Made by a program: the position numbers and the translations under genes | The notes under the pieces: model-generated | The model's database searches: none | What the model was told of the DNA's origin: nothing | Seen by the model: the letters and a program-made list of their open reading frames with translations, nothing else | DNA from: Cryptomeria japonica | Lineage: Eukaryota; Streptophyta; Pinopsida; Cupressales; Cupressaceae | Assembly: GCF_030272615.1 (NCBI RefSeq) | Contig: NC_081405.1 | Location: forward strand, 611,749,065 to 611,813,064 | Direction: 5' to 3' | Length of the DNA: 64,000 bases | In this document: one piece after another, positions 1 to 10,990 of the stretch | Layout: the number at the start of each line of letters is the position of its first letter | Numbering within the stretch: the first letter of the stretch is position 1

Positions 1-25
1 CGAAGTTGTGACATGAGCGGGTGCT

Positions 26-226
26 ATGCCTGTTTCTATTGATGCATTTGAAGAGGATGATGAAGCCAACCAGGAGTTGATCTCATTAGCTGGTGTTATG
101 CATGTGCTTGAAGAAGATGATGGAACAATTTGGGTGTTGATTTTATTAGCTAGTTCCATGCTTGTTTCTGTCACCACATTGTCATGTGAAAATGGTGCAC
201 ATACAATCATTGATAAATTATTCTAG
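26..226 (+). other. Short ORF holding a 60-bp (20-residue) direct duplication
   Basis: A 66-codon plus-strand ORF contains two consecutive 60-bp copies, at about 47-106 and 107-166. They read as FEEDDEANQELISLAGVMHV followed by a diverged copy starting LEEDDGTIWV. The reading frame is kept across both copies, which is mildly suggestive of coding, but there is no recognisable domain. It runs antisense to the host LTR element. It could be a remnant of another retroelement ORF or chance. Confidence 0.3.
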
Positions 227-273
227 ATACGGTATGATTTGGATCATGAAGGAGACTAAGAGAAATGGTAAGT

Positions 274-723
274 TCATTTGAGAGGAATCTTGTGAGAAAC
301 ATGGAGGATTATGACATGGAGATGAAGGGATGGAGAGATCTTGATTAGGATTTGGAGAAATAATGGGATCTTGCTTAGGGCATGAAGGTGAAGGAATCCT
401 TTGATCTTGAATTTGAAAGGGATTATTAGGAAGGATGAAAGGGATGTCCTGATCTTGCTTAGGAGGTGGATGTTGGATGGGACTTGAAAGACCACTTTTT
501 TCTTGAGATAAAAGGGGATCATTATGAGTAGAATAGAAGAGAATGAGGGGATCATCATAGGATTCTTCTTCGGTGGGATCTTGATCAAAAATTGGGTAGG
601 ATGGAAGGGTTTGTTCTTGATCTTGAGTTGTTTCATGACTAATTTCTTCTGATTTTGGATTATCCTTTTGATATGGGGAATGATTTTGGATATGAATGGG
701 AGATTTTTGGAAGGTTTCAACAC
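274..723 (-). other. Low-complexity ORF, probably not a gene
   Basis: A 149-codon minus-strand frame, rich in I, L, P, K and S, lies over GGAT/GATC-rich DNA on the plus strand. There is no domain and no start context. It is listed only because it fills most of the first kilobase. The purine-rich, repeat-like DNA explains why the frame stays open. Confidence 0.12.
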
Positions 724-857
724 TTTGGCCTAATGAGAAAGGATTTTGAATGAGAGTCTCTAAATCATAACTTGGATTAGATTGGATTTGTACGATGGAT
801 AGCCCTTGGGAGATTGTGTTATTGGATAGATATGGTGTGGACTGCTCTTGTGTGACT

Positions 858-1476
858 TCAGGGGATGATGAAATGGTGGATAGATATGATTGATTTGGAA
901 TTTGGGACTTGATTTTGGTTGAAAGGGGTTTGAATGTTGAGTTGATGTGATTGGTATGATTGATATGTTGGGTTGAAAGAAAAATAAGGTTGACATGACT
1001 CTAATGTTGGTTGAACTGAAGCAGGAGTGATTTTATTGAAGAATGAAGGTTGACATGTTTGAATGGTCTCACAAGAAAAATAAGGTTGCCTTGATAATGA
1101 TTCCCTTGTGGTTATCACTTCCCTCATCATTTTTTCTAACCAATCCCTATGGTTGTTAAGACTAGTCATTTCTCTCATTTGTTGAGCTAAAATCTCTATG
1201 GATGATGATGGAATAGGAATGGAAGGGATGAATTCTTCACCTTCCCTATGAAATGCATAACACCATTCCATGATGTTCGCTTGATTGGTTTGGACCTAAG
1301 ATTGCAACAGGTAAGATGTTTTCTTCATTTATCGAATGTTGCAATGTTTGATTTTGATTTTGATGTTGATGTTGACACTTGATCTTTTTGAAAAATGTTG
1401 CAAAGATGCAATAGAAAATCAATGAAAAACAACTTGACATAACCAAAAGAGAGCATTGTTTAAAATTTTTTTTCAA
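858..1476 (-). pseudogene. Two overlapping frames, possible decayed element ORF, unknown function
   Basis: Two minus-strand ORFs overlap by 26 bp in different frames (1246-1476 and 858-1271). The upstream one starts with a basic stretch and a hydrophobic segment (residues 9-29) and then a QHQHQNQNQ run. The downstream one has a plausible helical stretch (LAQQMREMTSLNNHRDWLEK) and then a Q/P/S/Y-rich tail, a composition often seen in retroelement gag-type proteins. The frame change near 1250 would be a frameshift if they were once one protein. I recognise no family. They sit inside the gacacc element on its sense strand. Confidence 0.25.
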
Positions 1477-1479
1477 ACC

Positions 1480-2520
1480 CTTGTGGATGTTGAGATCTTT
1501 TTCAAAACCTCATTTTTTGTTTTCAATAAAATTTTGGTCATTCGATAGCACATCAAGTAGACTCTCCTATGGTCAAAAGGTCATAAATATTACCATAGCC
1601 CACATATTGATACTCCATCAGCTCAAACAACCCTATCACACCCTAAGGTGTGCCCTTTTTTTTCCTTTGTCCAGAAATTAAACCAAAGAGGATTGCTCCT
1701 GAATTGGCTCATTATCCTGGGAGATATATGGTGAGTGTCTTGGGGGTGGATTCTTTCCCACCCTTGCACCGTGATAGTATAAGTGTCTAGTTACTGACTC
1801 GGTTTGGCCTCTAGATCCTAAGGTATTTAATCAGGGTTTCGTTCAGGTGGTCATAATCAACAGCGTGTTATGCTTCATTAAGGAGGTCTCCCAGTCTGAA
1901 GAGGTCACGCTCTACAGATTTTCTCATACCACATAGGCATTGAGGGAGGTATAACGTCGTTATGATAGCATGTATCATCTGTTTCTTACAATTTTCATTG
2001 CAAACATATTTATTTTATAGTGGTTTAGAATACTTGGCATTAGTCGTTTCCACTTAGGTCATTCCCTCTCACTTGGCCTTATGGGCTACTTGGGAGGTAG
2101 GCCTTCTAAAGGTTTTATCACTAATGCAGAATTGACAGAAAGCATGAAAGAGACCTAGGTCTAGCTTTTTGGTCACCCAGTTAAGGGGAGAGCATATGCC
2201 TACCACCTTGAAAACACGGAAAACAAAGTTCTTTTTAAACCTTCATCGCAAAATTGTCTATACTACTTGGAGATGTTGCTCCAAAAGACATGATGTTTAT
2301 TTTATCCGATATTGCTATGATGCGGAAATAAAAAGTAGAATGTTTGTTTTGTTCTTTTTAACAACACAAATGAAAGTCTGTCTAAGCTACCCCTACAAGA
2401 AAATCAAAAAGTTGTTAGCACATGGTGGGCTTTCCAGCCTAATTCTTCCTCTTGGTTACAAATTTGACCTTTCTATTTGTAGAAACAAATCTAATTACTG
2501 ACAAAAAAAAAAAGAGAAAA
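1480..2520. other. Internal element DNA without a recognisable gene
   Basis: This stretch lies inside the gacacc element. ORFs here are short and not family-like. I see no LTR boundary, RNA gene or repeat array. An A-run follows at about 2504. Confidence 0.4.
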
Positions 2521-2529
2521 TGAAACAAA

Positions 2530-2720
2530 GACATTCTAACCTTTACTAGCAAGTGTGAACTACCTTCTAAGAAAATGTGAACTAATATACTAGCAAATGC
2601 GAATTAATGTATAATCAAATGCGAATTACTGTCTAAGCAATTGCGAACTAACATACTAGCAAATGTGAATTAATGTGTAATCAAATGTGAATTACCATCT
2701 AAGCATTTGCAAATTACTTA
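2530..2720. repeat. Degenerate tandem repeat around an AAATGYGAATTA core
   Basis: About seven copies of a roughly 20-30 bp motif (aaatgtgaac, aaatgcgaatta, caattgcgaacta and so on) lie head to tail, alternating with tactagc, gtataatc and gtctaagc linkers. A related looser run (gcaattgcaaat, gcaattgtgcatta) is at 3125-3240, so the small ORF at 2769-3011 is flanked on both sides by the same motif. Spacing is irregular and copies are diverged, so it is not a CRISPR. Confidence 0.6.
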
Positions 2721-2768
2721 CTGAACTTGAAAAATTAATTTAGATAGAAGAAAAAGATAGAAGAGAGG

Positions 2769-3011
2769 TCAATTTTCACTTTCGATGAATTCATTCCAGG
2801 TAAGATGGGCTAGAATTTTGATGTCATCATAAACCTTGAACTTTTTCAGGAACTTGCCTATAGTACGCTAATATTTAATGATGGCTTCTTCTTTCTCAAT
2901 TTCTTGGATGTTCTTTCCTGCCTTCACAAGTCTTTGATATGCTTTTTGTTGTCTCTTGTGCTCTTTCCTCCTCCTGGCACCTGAAATTTTGAAAGTTACC
3001 TTATTTGCCAT
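2769..3011 (-). pseudogene. Small basic ORF of 80 codons with one internal stop, unknown
   Basis: Reading from the ATG at 3011 gives MANKVTFKISGARRRKEHKR, then a K/E-rich helical stretch, one TAG at codon 48, then RTIGKFLKKFKVYDDIKILA and a further 13 residues to a TGA at 2769. CAG in place of the TAG would leave an 80-residue basic protein. It lies about 300 bp inside the LTR and primer site, where a gag would begin, but resembles no gag I know. It is bracketed by the AAATGYGAATTA repeats. Coding is supported by the open frame on both sides of a single stop and by the uniform charged-helix composition. Confidence 0.35.
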
Positions 3012-3296
3012 GGGGTTAAAGATATTGCATGCACAAAAAACAAATTTGCCTGAATTGAATTTTTTTTATGGGTTAATCTTGCAAATACAATTAAAGCCAA
3101 CACAATAATAAAAATTGAAATTATGGGTTAACTGTGCAATTGCGTATTAGTTAAAGCAATTGCAAATCTTAATGATAGCAATTGTGCATTAATAATGGCA
3201 ATTGCAAATTATTGTCAATACAAGTGTGCACTCCATTTTTCTTGTTCTGTACGACACTTGCAAATCACAAAAAAAATAGAATCAGAGGTCATTTCA

Positions 3297-3310
3297 CGTC
3301 GGGTTCACCA
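3297..3310 (-). promoter_or_regulatory. Primer-binding-site-like sequence next to the LTR
   Basis: On the minus strand TGGTGAACCCGACG begins just inside the LTR end. The same TGGTGAAC core follows the LTRs at 34910 and 60943, so it is a shared feature of the gypsy-like elements here. I cannot name the tRNA with confidence. Confidence 0.5.
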
Positions 3311-3311
3311 T

Positions 3312-4359
3312 TGTTTTCATGCTAGAAATCATTAAATTTAATAAGCTAATCAGGAAATAAGGACGATCATAGATCCTTAACTAATCAAGCTGATTTAAAA
3401 CATAAGTCAATAGAATAATATGCTAGAATCGAAAGATTTAAACAAATTCAAACTCCCTATTCCAGATTTGCGCTTTCATTGTTCTTCTCCAAATTGCGTG
3501 TATGGCTCTCAGGTATTGCACTGGGATTTTCCTGCATAAGATGAATTTTTTTTTGAAGAGTGTGATCTAGATTGATTTGAGAAATTGATGTTGTTTATAT
3601 AGATTTTCAAGAGAGATGGGGAGGGATTTGAACTCAAGTCCTGATTGGGAGTGAACTGATTTAGATTGATTAGTTAACAAAGTTGATTGATTTGTTAACT
3701 CAGATTGATTGAATAATCAACTAAATAGATTGGATAGTGGACTGAATAGATTATCCAGTTGACTGAGTTGATTGAAGAGATGACTAAATTGATTGATTAG
3801 TCAAAAAAGGTGATTTGAAGTGAAAAGGGGAGATTGGAGAGTTAACTGATTTGATCAATCAGTTATGATTTTCAACATGTGCTGTAGGAGATTGAAATGA
3901 AATTCAATTTCATTCTTATTTGGATTTGAATTTGGGTTTTCGAATGTTGAAATGCACATGAGATTAACAAACTGAAATTCATTGAAATTCAAATTTGGTG
4001 AAATGTTAATTTGATGAAATTAAGTTGAAATTCAAATTTGGGGATTTGGAAGAAAGAATTAATTAATTAAATAATTTAAATGCAATTATTTAATCTTTAT
4101 AAATGAGGTTAATTAAACAATAAATATTATTTAATAAGGAATTAATCGTGATTAATTAAATAAATATTTAATTAATATTTGAGATAGGGTTAACCGATTA
4201 ATTAATTAAAGAATAGAAATTCGATAATTAGACATGTTAAGAATGATGATTGAGGTAGTTTAGAAGAATAATTAACTTAATTAAATAATTAAAGAATTAC
4301 TTAATTAATTAGGATGAATAATTAGTGTATGATTAATGAGACATTTTTAGGTGTCTACA
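3312..4359 (-). repeat. LTR of gacacc family, about 1.05 kb
   Basis: The right edge is the reverse complement of TGTAGACACC. The left edge (tgttttcatgctag) matches the diverged end ...CATGYGACA of the LTR at 37628-38836. Between them are matching AT-rich blocks (attaattaaat) and, at 3470-3535, a segment matching the 'aagagccaccataccacc' region of the other copies. It is slightly shorter than the 1209-bp copy and clearly diverged. Confidence 0.75.
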
Positions 4360-4360
4360 A

Positions 4361-4984
4361 CTATCTCTTAACTCCATGCTCTTCACAATATGCATTAAAC
4401 TCACTGTAACTGAATTCTCCACCTCTGTCAGATCTCAAACACTTCAACTTCAATCCAGTCTCAGTTTCAACTCTAGCTTTACAATTTTTGAACTTCTCCA
4501 ACGCTTCAGACTTTTCCCTTAAGAACATAACCCACATCATTCTTGAATAATCATCAATCAACAACATGAAATACCTATCACCCTACAATCTTCTTACTCT
4601 AGAAGGACCACACAAATCAATATGCACAAGATCCAACAATCCATTAGAATTATGTTGTTTTCTCTTATAAGTAACTCTTGTCTACTTCCCTGATTGACAT
4701 TCCTTACATGTCGGATTAGAAGGCTTTATTAACTTCAATAGATCTCTTATTGCTTGAGTAGAACTTATCTTAACCATGCAGTCAAAATTTACATGACACA
4801 TTCTTCTATGTCATAACCAACTTTCATCAATCTAAGAAATCAAACAACTTTTACCACCAACATTCAAGTGAAAGATATTACCTTTAGTCTTTGTACTTGA
4901 TGCAATCTGAGTTTTAGAGCTACTTAAGATCTCACATTTTCCATTCTTGAATTGCAATTTATATCCCTGATCAACCATCTGACC
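4361..4984 (-). pseudogene. Copia integrase fragment
   Basis: Integrase inserts element cDNA into host DNA. Reading leftwards from 4984 I see an HHCC-type remnant (HRRMCHVNFDCMVK, then CKECQSGK), the core start LVHIDLCGPSR with its catalytic Asp, then LLIDDYSRMMWVMFLREKSE and LKCLRSDRGGEFSYSEFN, carrying the second Asp. At least four in-frame stops interrupt it (for example after CLIS and QSGK). The frame ends at HGVKR, immediately before the gacacc LTR, so the third catalytic Glu is absent. The family call is secure; function is lost. Confidence 0.85.
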
Positions 4985-6309
4985 TGTTGGATATTGTTAT
5001 TGCTAGGATTTGTTGTTGTCATCAAGATGTTGGCATATTCCTGTGTCTTGGTATTGCAAAAAGCTATTTGGTGATCTAACATTTGCAGTGAGTTGATCTG
5101 GTTGGTTTATCTATTTGGGATGCTGAATCAATTAAAGATACTTCATTCTTTATTGGTTTTAGTGATCCAGAAGTTTACTTGATCATATCATTTGATTTGG
5201 TTTGAGGTTTTGCCCTTTTTGTTCAATGTTGTAGTATTCTGGTGATTGATCCATTGTGCTTCGGTATGACTATATCTTTGGTTGTGGATTTGGGAGATTT
5301 TTTTGGATGTTCATGTGTATCTTCATTTCAAATGGTTTGTGATTTGATGCTCCACAAGTTATCTTTCTAGTCCAAATTTCTGCTGTTAAGTGTTCTTGAG
5401 TATTAGTGTGTTGATCGATGGAGATTTGATTAAATGATGTTGGTGCAGCTATTGCGGATGGTTCTAATGATCTTTTTGGTGTTTCCTGATCATTTCCTAT
5501 TTGTTTTGAAGATCTTATGTGTTTGGTGATATTCTTTATGTGATGCGATATTTTTGGTGGTGTAGCATGTTGCAGTTGATCTTGGCGAGATGTTTGGTGG
5601 TGGTGCATGTTTGAGGATTTGGTTTAGGTCCATGCTATGTCATCTATGGCATTGTATTGGTCTATTGGTTGATTTATATATCGTGTGATGTAATTTTATA
5701 ATTGAGGGTTGAGGGTTTGGCCGACCTTGTAGTCAAGGTTGATGAATTGTATAAGTAGGTGTTAGATTCATATAATTAATGCGTGGTGGTTGTGTTTGTA
5801 TTATCAGAGAGTGATGTCTGCATGTATAAGAGAATTTATCTTTAGGTATGATGTATTGAGCAGAGATTATTGTGGGAAGACAAATGAGCTTAACCAAAAT
5901 TGTCATCAGGCATTTGCACATGCTATCTTTGCAGTTCATGTAATCTGGATTGTAGTTTAAATATTATTGTAATGTAGTGAACCTTCCCCGAGGGTTGGAG
6001 CCTTCTAGGTCATTATATTTTGAGAAATGATCTCTAGGAAGTGTGCTTGAATGCATGTGCATTCCCCATTATAATATTTACACACACTATTGCAGAGTAT
6101 CATCTTATTATGGGTAGGTTCCCATCGTGGTTTTTTCTTAATCGGGTTTTCCACTTCAAAAATCTTGGTGTTATGTCTTTTGTTGTTGTTATTGTCTTTA
6201 TCTTTATTCTTGCTATGGTTGATCTGGTATGAGATTGTGCTTAAATTATTAATCCAATGAAAATTGATTCACCCCCCCTCCGAGTTTTCCTTCATTATTG
6301 TTGCCAACA
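4985..6309 (+). mobile_element. Solo LTR of the copia-1 family, inserted antisense
   Basis: The unit starts TGTTGGATATTG and ends ATTGTTGCCAACA. Its reverse complement begins TGTTGGCAACAATAATG and contains the ggagggggggtgaatcaatt block, matching the LTR that starts at 7656, so it is the same family in opposite orientation. Flanks are TGACC (4980-4984) and TGAAC (6310-6314), a target duplication with one mismatch. No internal element sequence is present, so it is a solo LTR left by recombination. Open frames inside it are shadows. Confidence 0.8.
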
Positions 6310-6317
6310 TGAACAAC

Positions 6318-6750
6318 ACTCAAAAGATTATGCTTTAAACCTTAAACATACAACACATCATCAATATTGTACTTACCATCAAGAGGAATAAAACCTCTAC
6401 CACGGATTCCACAAGCTTTGTTATCACCAAATCTTACTATACCACCATCATACTTTTCCAAATTTACAAATTTACTATTATCACCTATCATATGATGAGA
6501 GCAACCACTGCTAATTACCCATTCATATTTCTCCTCAACTTTAGTAGCTAAAGCTTTCTCCTCATTAATGCAACTTGTAGAATCTGTAGTTATATAATCA
6601 TCTTCCTTGATAGCAATGAACACAAATTCATCTCCTGAATTTCCCTTATTCGACTCATCATCTGTCACACCTTCATCAACAACATAATAACACATCTTTT
6701 GATAAATAGGCTTATCTGACTTAAATGAATTCTTAGGATTTATACCTCTT
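6318..6750 (-). pseudogene. Copia protease region
   Basis: Aspartic protease of the gag-pol polyprotein. The minus strand reads KYEWVISSGCSHHMIGDNSK, then FGDNKACGIRGRGFIPLDG, YNIDDVLYV and, past a stop, GLKHNLLSV. Copia proteases normally have WxIDSGxSxHM; here the catalytic Asp position reads ISSG, so the enzyme is dead. An acidic linker precedes it, as is usual between zinc knuckle and protease. The frame continues across the solo LTR into integrase. Confidence 0.8.
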
Positions 6751-6769
6751 TCTGGACACCTTGATGCAA

Positions 6770-7614
6770 ATGTCCTATCTTATTACATGAAAAACATTTA
6801 AGAGGTAACTTTCCTTCATACTTACCGACACCTTTAGGCAATCTTCTAGCAATAAGTGCTTCAAGCTCCTCAAGCTCTCTTTCTTCATCTTCCATCTCTT
6901 CCATCTCTTTTTAATATCTAGATACTCTTGCAGAGCTTTCCCCCGGATCATATCTCTACTTTCTAGAAACAATAGCTTTGAATGCAAATTCATTCTTAGG
7001 AAGAGAGTATCCAAACTCACTCAACTCAAAAGTAGTAAGTTTACCAATCAACATGTCTCTTGTCACATTTGTCACAGTCCGGATTTCATCAATAGAAATA
7101 ACTTTATGTTTGTAAGAAGGAGGCAAGGATCTCAACACTTTAGCAACAATCTCAGATTCTTCTAAGACTCCACCGACACATCTGATTCCACACACAAGCT
7201 AATTCACTTTTTTCATAAAAGAGGTAATGTTCTCATCTTCAAGTTTATCTTCAAGTTCTCATATTTTCCCTTCAATCTCTGCAACTTAGCAATCTTCACA
7301 TGACTATCACCTTCATGCAAGGTCTCCAATTTCATCCAGATCTCATGAGCAGTCTCTAAGTCCATCACAATTGTCATTTCAGAATCTGACAAGGCACTCA
7401 ACAATGCTTCCTTAGCTCTAATATTAAATTCTGCTTCCTTTATCTCATCTAGAGTAGTAGGACCATTATATAAATTCTTAGTAATCATCCAGTACTCTTC
7501 TCTAATGCATCTCAAATGACATTGCATCCAGCTTTTCCAGAGAGTGTAGTTTGTTCCATCAAATATCAAACTATCCTTCTTGAAAGTAAAGATTGTCATC
7601 CCAGATCTCCTCAA
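6770..7614 (-). pseudogene. Copia gag with zinc knuckle, frameshifted
   Basis: Structural capsid protein. It begins near 7614 with FDGTNYTLWKSWMQCHLRCI, the standard plant copia gag opening (DUF4219/UBN2 type), and continues LETLHEGDSHVKIAKLQRLK. The rest is spread over shifted frames at 6956-7195 (VLRSLPPSYKHKVISIDEI) and 6775-7020. A CCHC knuckle follows near 6780-6815: KCFSCNKIGH is intact, but a missing T puts the last Cys (RCP) into another frame. The start lies just inside the primer site, as expected. Confidence 0.8.
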
Positions 7615-7642
7615 GCGGTCAATCTTCTTCCGGAGGATCTAT

Positions 7643-7653
7643 CTCTGATACCA
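7643..7653 (-). promoter_or_regulatory. Primer binding site, initiator tRNA-Met
   Basis: The plus strand ctctgatacca is the reverse complement of TGGTATCAGAG, complementary to the 3' end of plant initiator tRNA-Met. It lies two bases from the LTR start at 7656. Confidence 0.9.
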
Positions 7654-7655
7654 AT

Positions 7656-8985
7656 TGTTGGCAACAATGCAGCAAACTAAGAGGGGGAGGGGGTGAATCA
7701 ATTTGCACAAGAACTTTCTGCAACTTAAACCTCAAATTGGATTTGATAATTAACAATTAAAGAATTCAAAACAACACCACATCAATAAAACACCTAACAC
7801 CAAGATTTTTGATGTGGAAAACCCGGTTAAGAGTAAAAACATGGTGGGAACCTACCCATAATAAGATAATACCCTTTTAGGAGTAAATGTAAATATTACA
7901 ATGGGGAATGCACATGCATTCAGGCACATTGTTCAAACAAGAAACCCAGAGAGGCTACAACCTTTATGTAAGGCTCATTGACTTACAAAATCATTCAAAC
8001 AACAATCTAGATTACATGAATTGTGAAAAATAGCATCTCCATATGCCTGAGTATAGTTCTGGTTAAGCTCACTGTCAAATCTTTTCTACAACACACTTCT
8101 TTGCACACTTTGCACATCTTCCCTACTACTGAATGATTGATACAATATTCACACATAACATACTATCTTTTGATGATAATTACATTCATTTATACAAGTC
8201 ATCAACCTATATTTCAAGGTCAGCCAAACCCTTAATACAAATTACAAAATAATAACCTCACATGATACAACAATGCATGCGGACCAAAACGATGTGGCTA
8301 AGACATAGTTTGGACCCAAATGAATACTAAAAACATGCAACACCTCCAATAGTTACACCTCAATCATCCACAACATGCTACACCCACCAAGAATATCGCA
8401 TAACATGATGAACATCACCGGACAAAGAAAATATTCAATAACATGCACAATAATCAATGCGGACCACCAATATGCATAGAACACGATCTAGAGATATTCA
8501 CAAGCAACGTAAGTTGCATCACAACAACCACAATAACTCGAATCACTAGAATCATCATCATCTCTCTACCAGAGCTCAAGAACACCAACATAACTGACTG
8601 TCAACCTAAAATATTCGCTTGTGGATTTCCAAACCATAAACCACTTGAACTGAGGACACATATCAACATCCAGAATACATCCCACATATCCACAACTAAA
8701 GAAATTACAGTTTTGCAGCAATACAGAGCACAAACTAGAATATCGAATAACATGAACATCTGAATAACATCTTTAATACTAGATCTCATAACTCGATCAC
8801 ATCAACATGTGGACCTCTGCAAATGGTAACGAACCATGTACAGACAACATACCAAAAACCCTTTAATCTGCATCAGCTCATCTGCAACATACATGCTAAA
8901 CCAGCTCATTCAACCACATTGCAACACTAGAATACACAGAAGAATATGTTGACATCAATGACAACACATCAACCAATGTCAAATA
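7656..8985 (-). repeat. LTR of copia element 1, about 1.33 kb
   Basis: It begins TGTTGGCAACAATG directly after the primer site. The far end is placed by similarity to the solo LTR 4985-6309 (the agaatatgttgacatcaatg region near 8941-8961), which gives about the same length (1325 bp). It contains the gatgtggaaaacccgg block typical of plant copia LTR U5 regions. Open frames inside are not genes. The right boundary is uncertain by about 20 bp. Confidence 0.7.
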
Positions 8986-8989
8986 TTTG

Positions 8990-9240
8990 AAACATAAATG
9001 AAGATGTCTTGATGTAGCTTGCTACTTCTTGAATCAGATCTACTCTTGAAGAAGAAGAATTGTTCTAGGATTGGAATGAAATAATGAGATAATGTTGTGA
9101 TGATGAAATGAATTAAGAGAGATGCCTTATATAGGGATTTCATAATAAAATCACCTTTAGGATGGCTTAGAATTATTAAATTTTTGCACAGAGATAGATT
9201 TGAGTAGGATGGGACTACCTTATTATCCTCCCACATTTCA
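8990..9240 (-). promoter_or_regulatory. Promoter-like segment, probably an LTR fragment
   Basis: On the minus strand a TATA-type box (CCTATATAAGG, about 9127-9137) is followed by an A/C-rich leader and a GAAGAAG-rich stretch on the plus strand, a layout typical of an LTR U3/R or of a promoter with 5' UTR. It stops where the copia LTR end begins. No LTR partner or target duplication was found. Confidence 0.3.
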
Positions 9241-10990
9241 AGGAAAAAAGCATAGGATCAAGATGCCTGAGGTGTCCTGGTCCTGACAATCTTATCTTGG
9301 CTTTTTAGGGATGTGAGATAATACTATACTAATGCTGAAAATAAGTTTGTACGATAATATATAATATTTAGGTGAAGGAAACATGTCTTGATATTTGAAA
9401 CATGATAGGATTTATGCTAAATCAGGATGATTAAAAGATACGGGGCACACCTAAAATTAAGGGCCTAAATAAGGGTGTGATGATTTTTTTAAAGTGGAAC
9501 AAGACCCATAATATTAATTTAAATCGATAAAGATCACATAATACATAGAGGAATGAGAAATACTAAAATGAGTGCTAGGAGAGTGTGAAATTGCACACTC
9601 TAATTAAAGGTGTACAATTTACGACGCTTCACTAGTATAATTCCCTATTATAGATCTTTTATGTGACATAGATGCTCTTAATTTTTTGATGTGGGAAACC
9701 CAACTTCCAGAAACCATAAGTTTTGATCTAAGAAGTCGATTGAGTCCCTTTTTTTATAAAATTGTTTATCTCAAAGAGGTACATGCCATCATAACCCTCT
9801 TGCTCTATTTATGACCCGTTTCAACATTTTTTAGGGCCAAAAATTAATTTTTCTATTCTATAGTCCAAAATATGTATTTTATGTTATTAACATTAGGATG
9901 CAAGTTTAAGACATCTTTCATAACATCACCAAGGGTGCACTAAAACCAATATTATGTGGAACCAACTAATGCATTGAGTCTCAAAATCATTTTTTGTTGT
10001 TGAGAGAAAGTGTGTACAGACAAATCATCTATGAAGACTATAGGCTTTTTATTACAAACTTTGAAGTAAATGGGCATATATGAATACCAAATTCAACTTT
10101 AAGCAAATCAACAAATACATAGAAAATAACATGTTCATAAAAAAAGAAAGAAAGAAAGAACACAACAAAAATCTTGCATACCAAACATGTTCTTGGGTAA
10201 TGAAAATTACATATTTTTTTAGATACACATACACCACTATTATGATGGCAATTAGAATTTGTTTCAAAAATAAAATAAAATAATCTCTTTCTTTATATTT
10301 TCTTGTTGAAAAATCAACTCTTACTGTTCTTCCAAGGCAATAAATAAATAATTTTTTTTTTTTAATTTTAAAATCCCAAAAGACAAGGGAGATCCTCTTC
10401 CAAAGTTAAAAAACATATTTTTACGCCGAGAGGCATATTACACTCACATAATGGATTGAAGAATGATTGCTAATAAAAACACCCTATGATTAAAATTGAC
10501 ACCCATCCATGCAATTACACTAAGAGACATAATTATGTAGTGGTAACACACTTTCTTATTTATATCATAAGGGAAAAATAACAAGAAAACAGATAAAGAA
10601 TGAATAGTTTAGAAGTTTCTAAATTTTCAACCTTCTATTTCAAAAAAATTATTTGAAAATCTTTTCAGCAAAGGCATATTAGACTCACATAATGGATGCA
10701 CAAATATGTGTTAATAAAAACTAGAATCATTAAATTTGACGTGCTTGTGAGACTTAAATACATGGAAAACAAAAAAATATATTTTATTTATTTTCTCATC
10801 TCAACTATCAATCACTCTCAGTATAACTATTAATTAATTCTATCAAAATCCACCACACTAATAGCTAACTTCATAATTATGTCAATCTAATATTGTAATA
10901 ATAATAATATAAAGATATGGTAATATAATAATAAGAATAATTAGTCTCAATAGATTTTTTTAATAGAAATACACACATATAAAAAATATA
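9241..10990. other. AT-rich intergenic DNA
   Basis: No coding sequence supported; the ORFs at 10052-10283 are AT-rich shadows on both strands. It includes two copies of the dispersed 'cataatggatt' repeat described separately. Nothing else recognised. Confidence 0.5.

Larger units (their letters stand above)
1..4359 (-). mobile_element. gacacc-family LTR retrotransposon, 5' part, cut by window edge
   Basis: On the minus strand the order is LTR (3312-4359), primer-site-like sequence (3297-3310), then internal DNA running left out of the window. The right edge reads TGTAGACACCTAAAAATGTC on the minus strand, the same terminus as the LTR at 37628-38836. The LTR abuts broken copia integrase sequence at 4360, so this element inserted into that copia element. 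No gag-pol domain is recognisable in the 3.3 kb of internal sequence, which suggests a non-autonomous member. The far LTR and its target duplication lie outside the window. Confidence 0.75.
4360..8985 (-). mobile_element. Copia element 1, decayed and truncated
   Basis: On the minus strand the order is 5' LTR (7656 to about 8985), tRNA-Met primer site (7643-7653), gag, protease and the start of integrase, ending where the gacacc element cuts in at 4360. Gag, protease, integrase is the Ty1/copia order. The RT, RNase H and 3' LTR are missing from the window; if they survive they lie left of position 1. An antisense solo LTR (4985-6309) interrupts the protease-integrase junction. The frame is broken many times. 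Confidence 0.85.

Noticed and set aside
2530-2720. Regular short repeats as a possible CRISPR array
   Set aside because: Repeat length and spacing are irregular, copies are diverged, there are no unique spacers, and the setting is a plant retroelement.
10140-10170. Coding on both strands around aaagaaagaaagaaag
   Set aside because: Simple repeat in AT-rich DNA; both ORFs are shadows.
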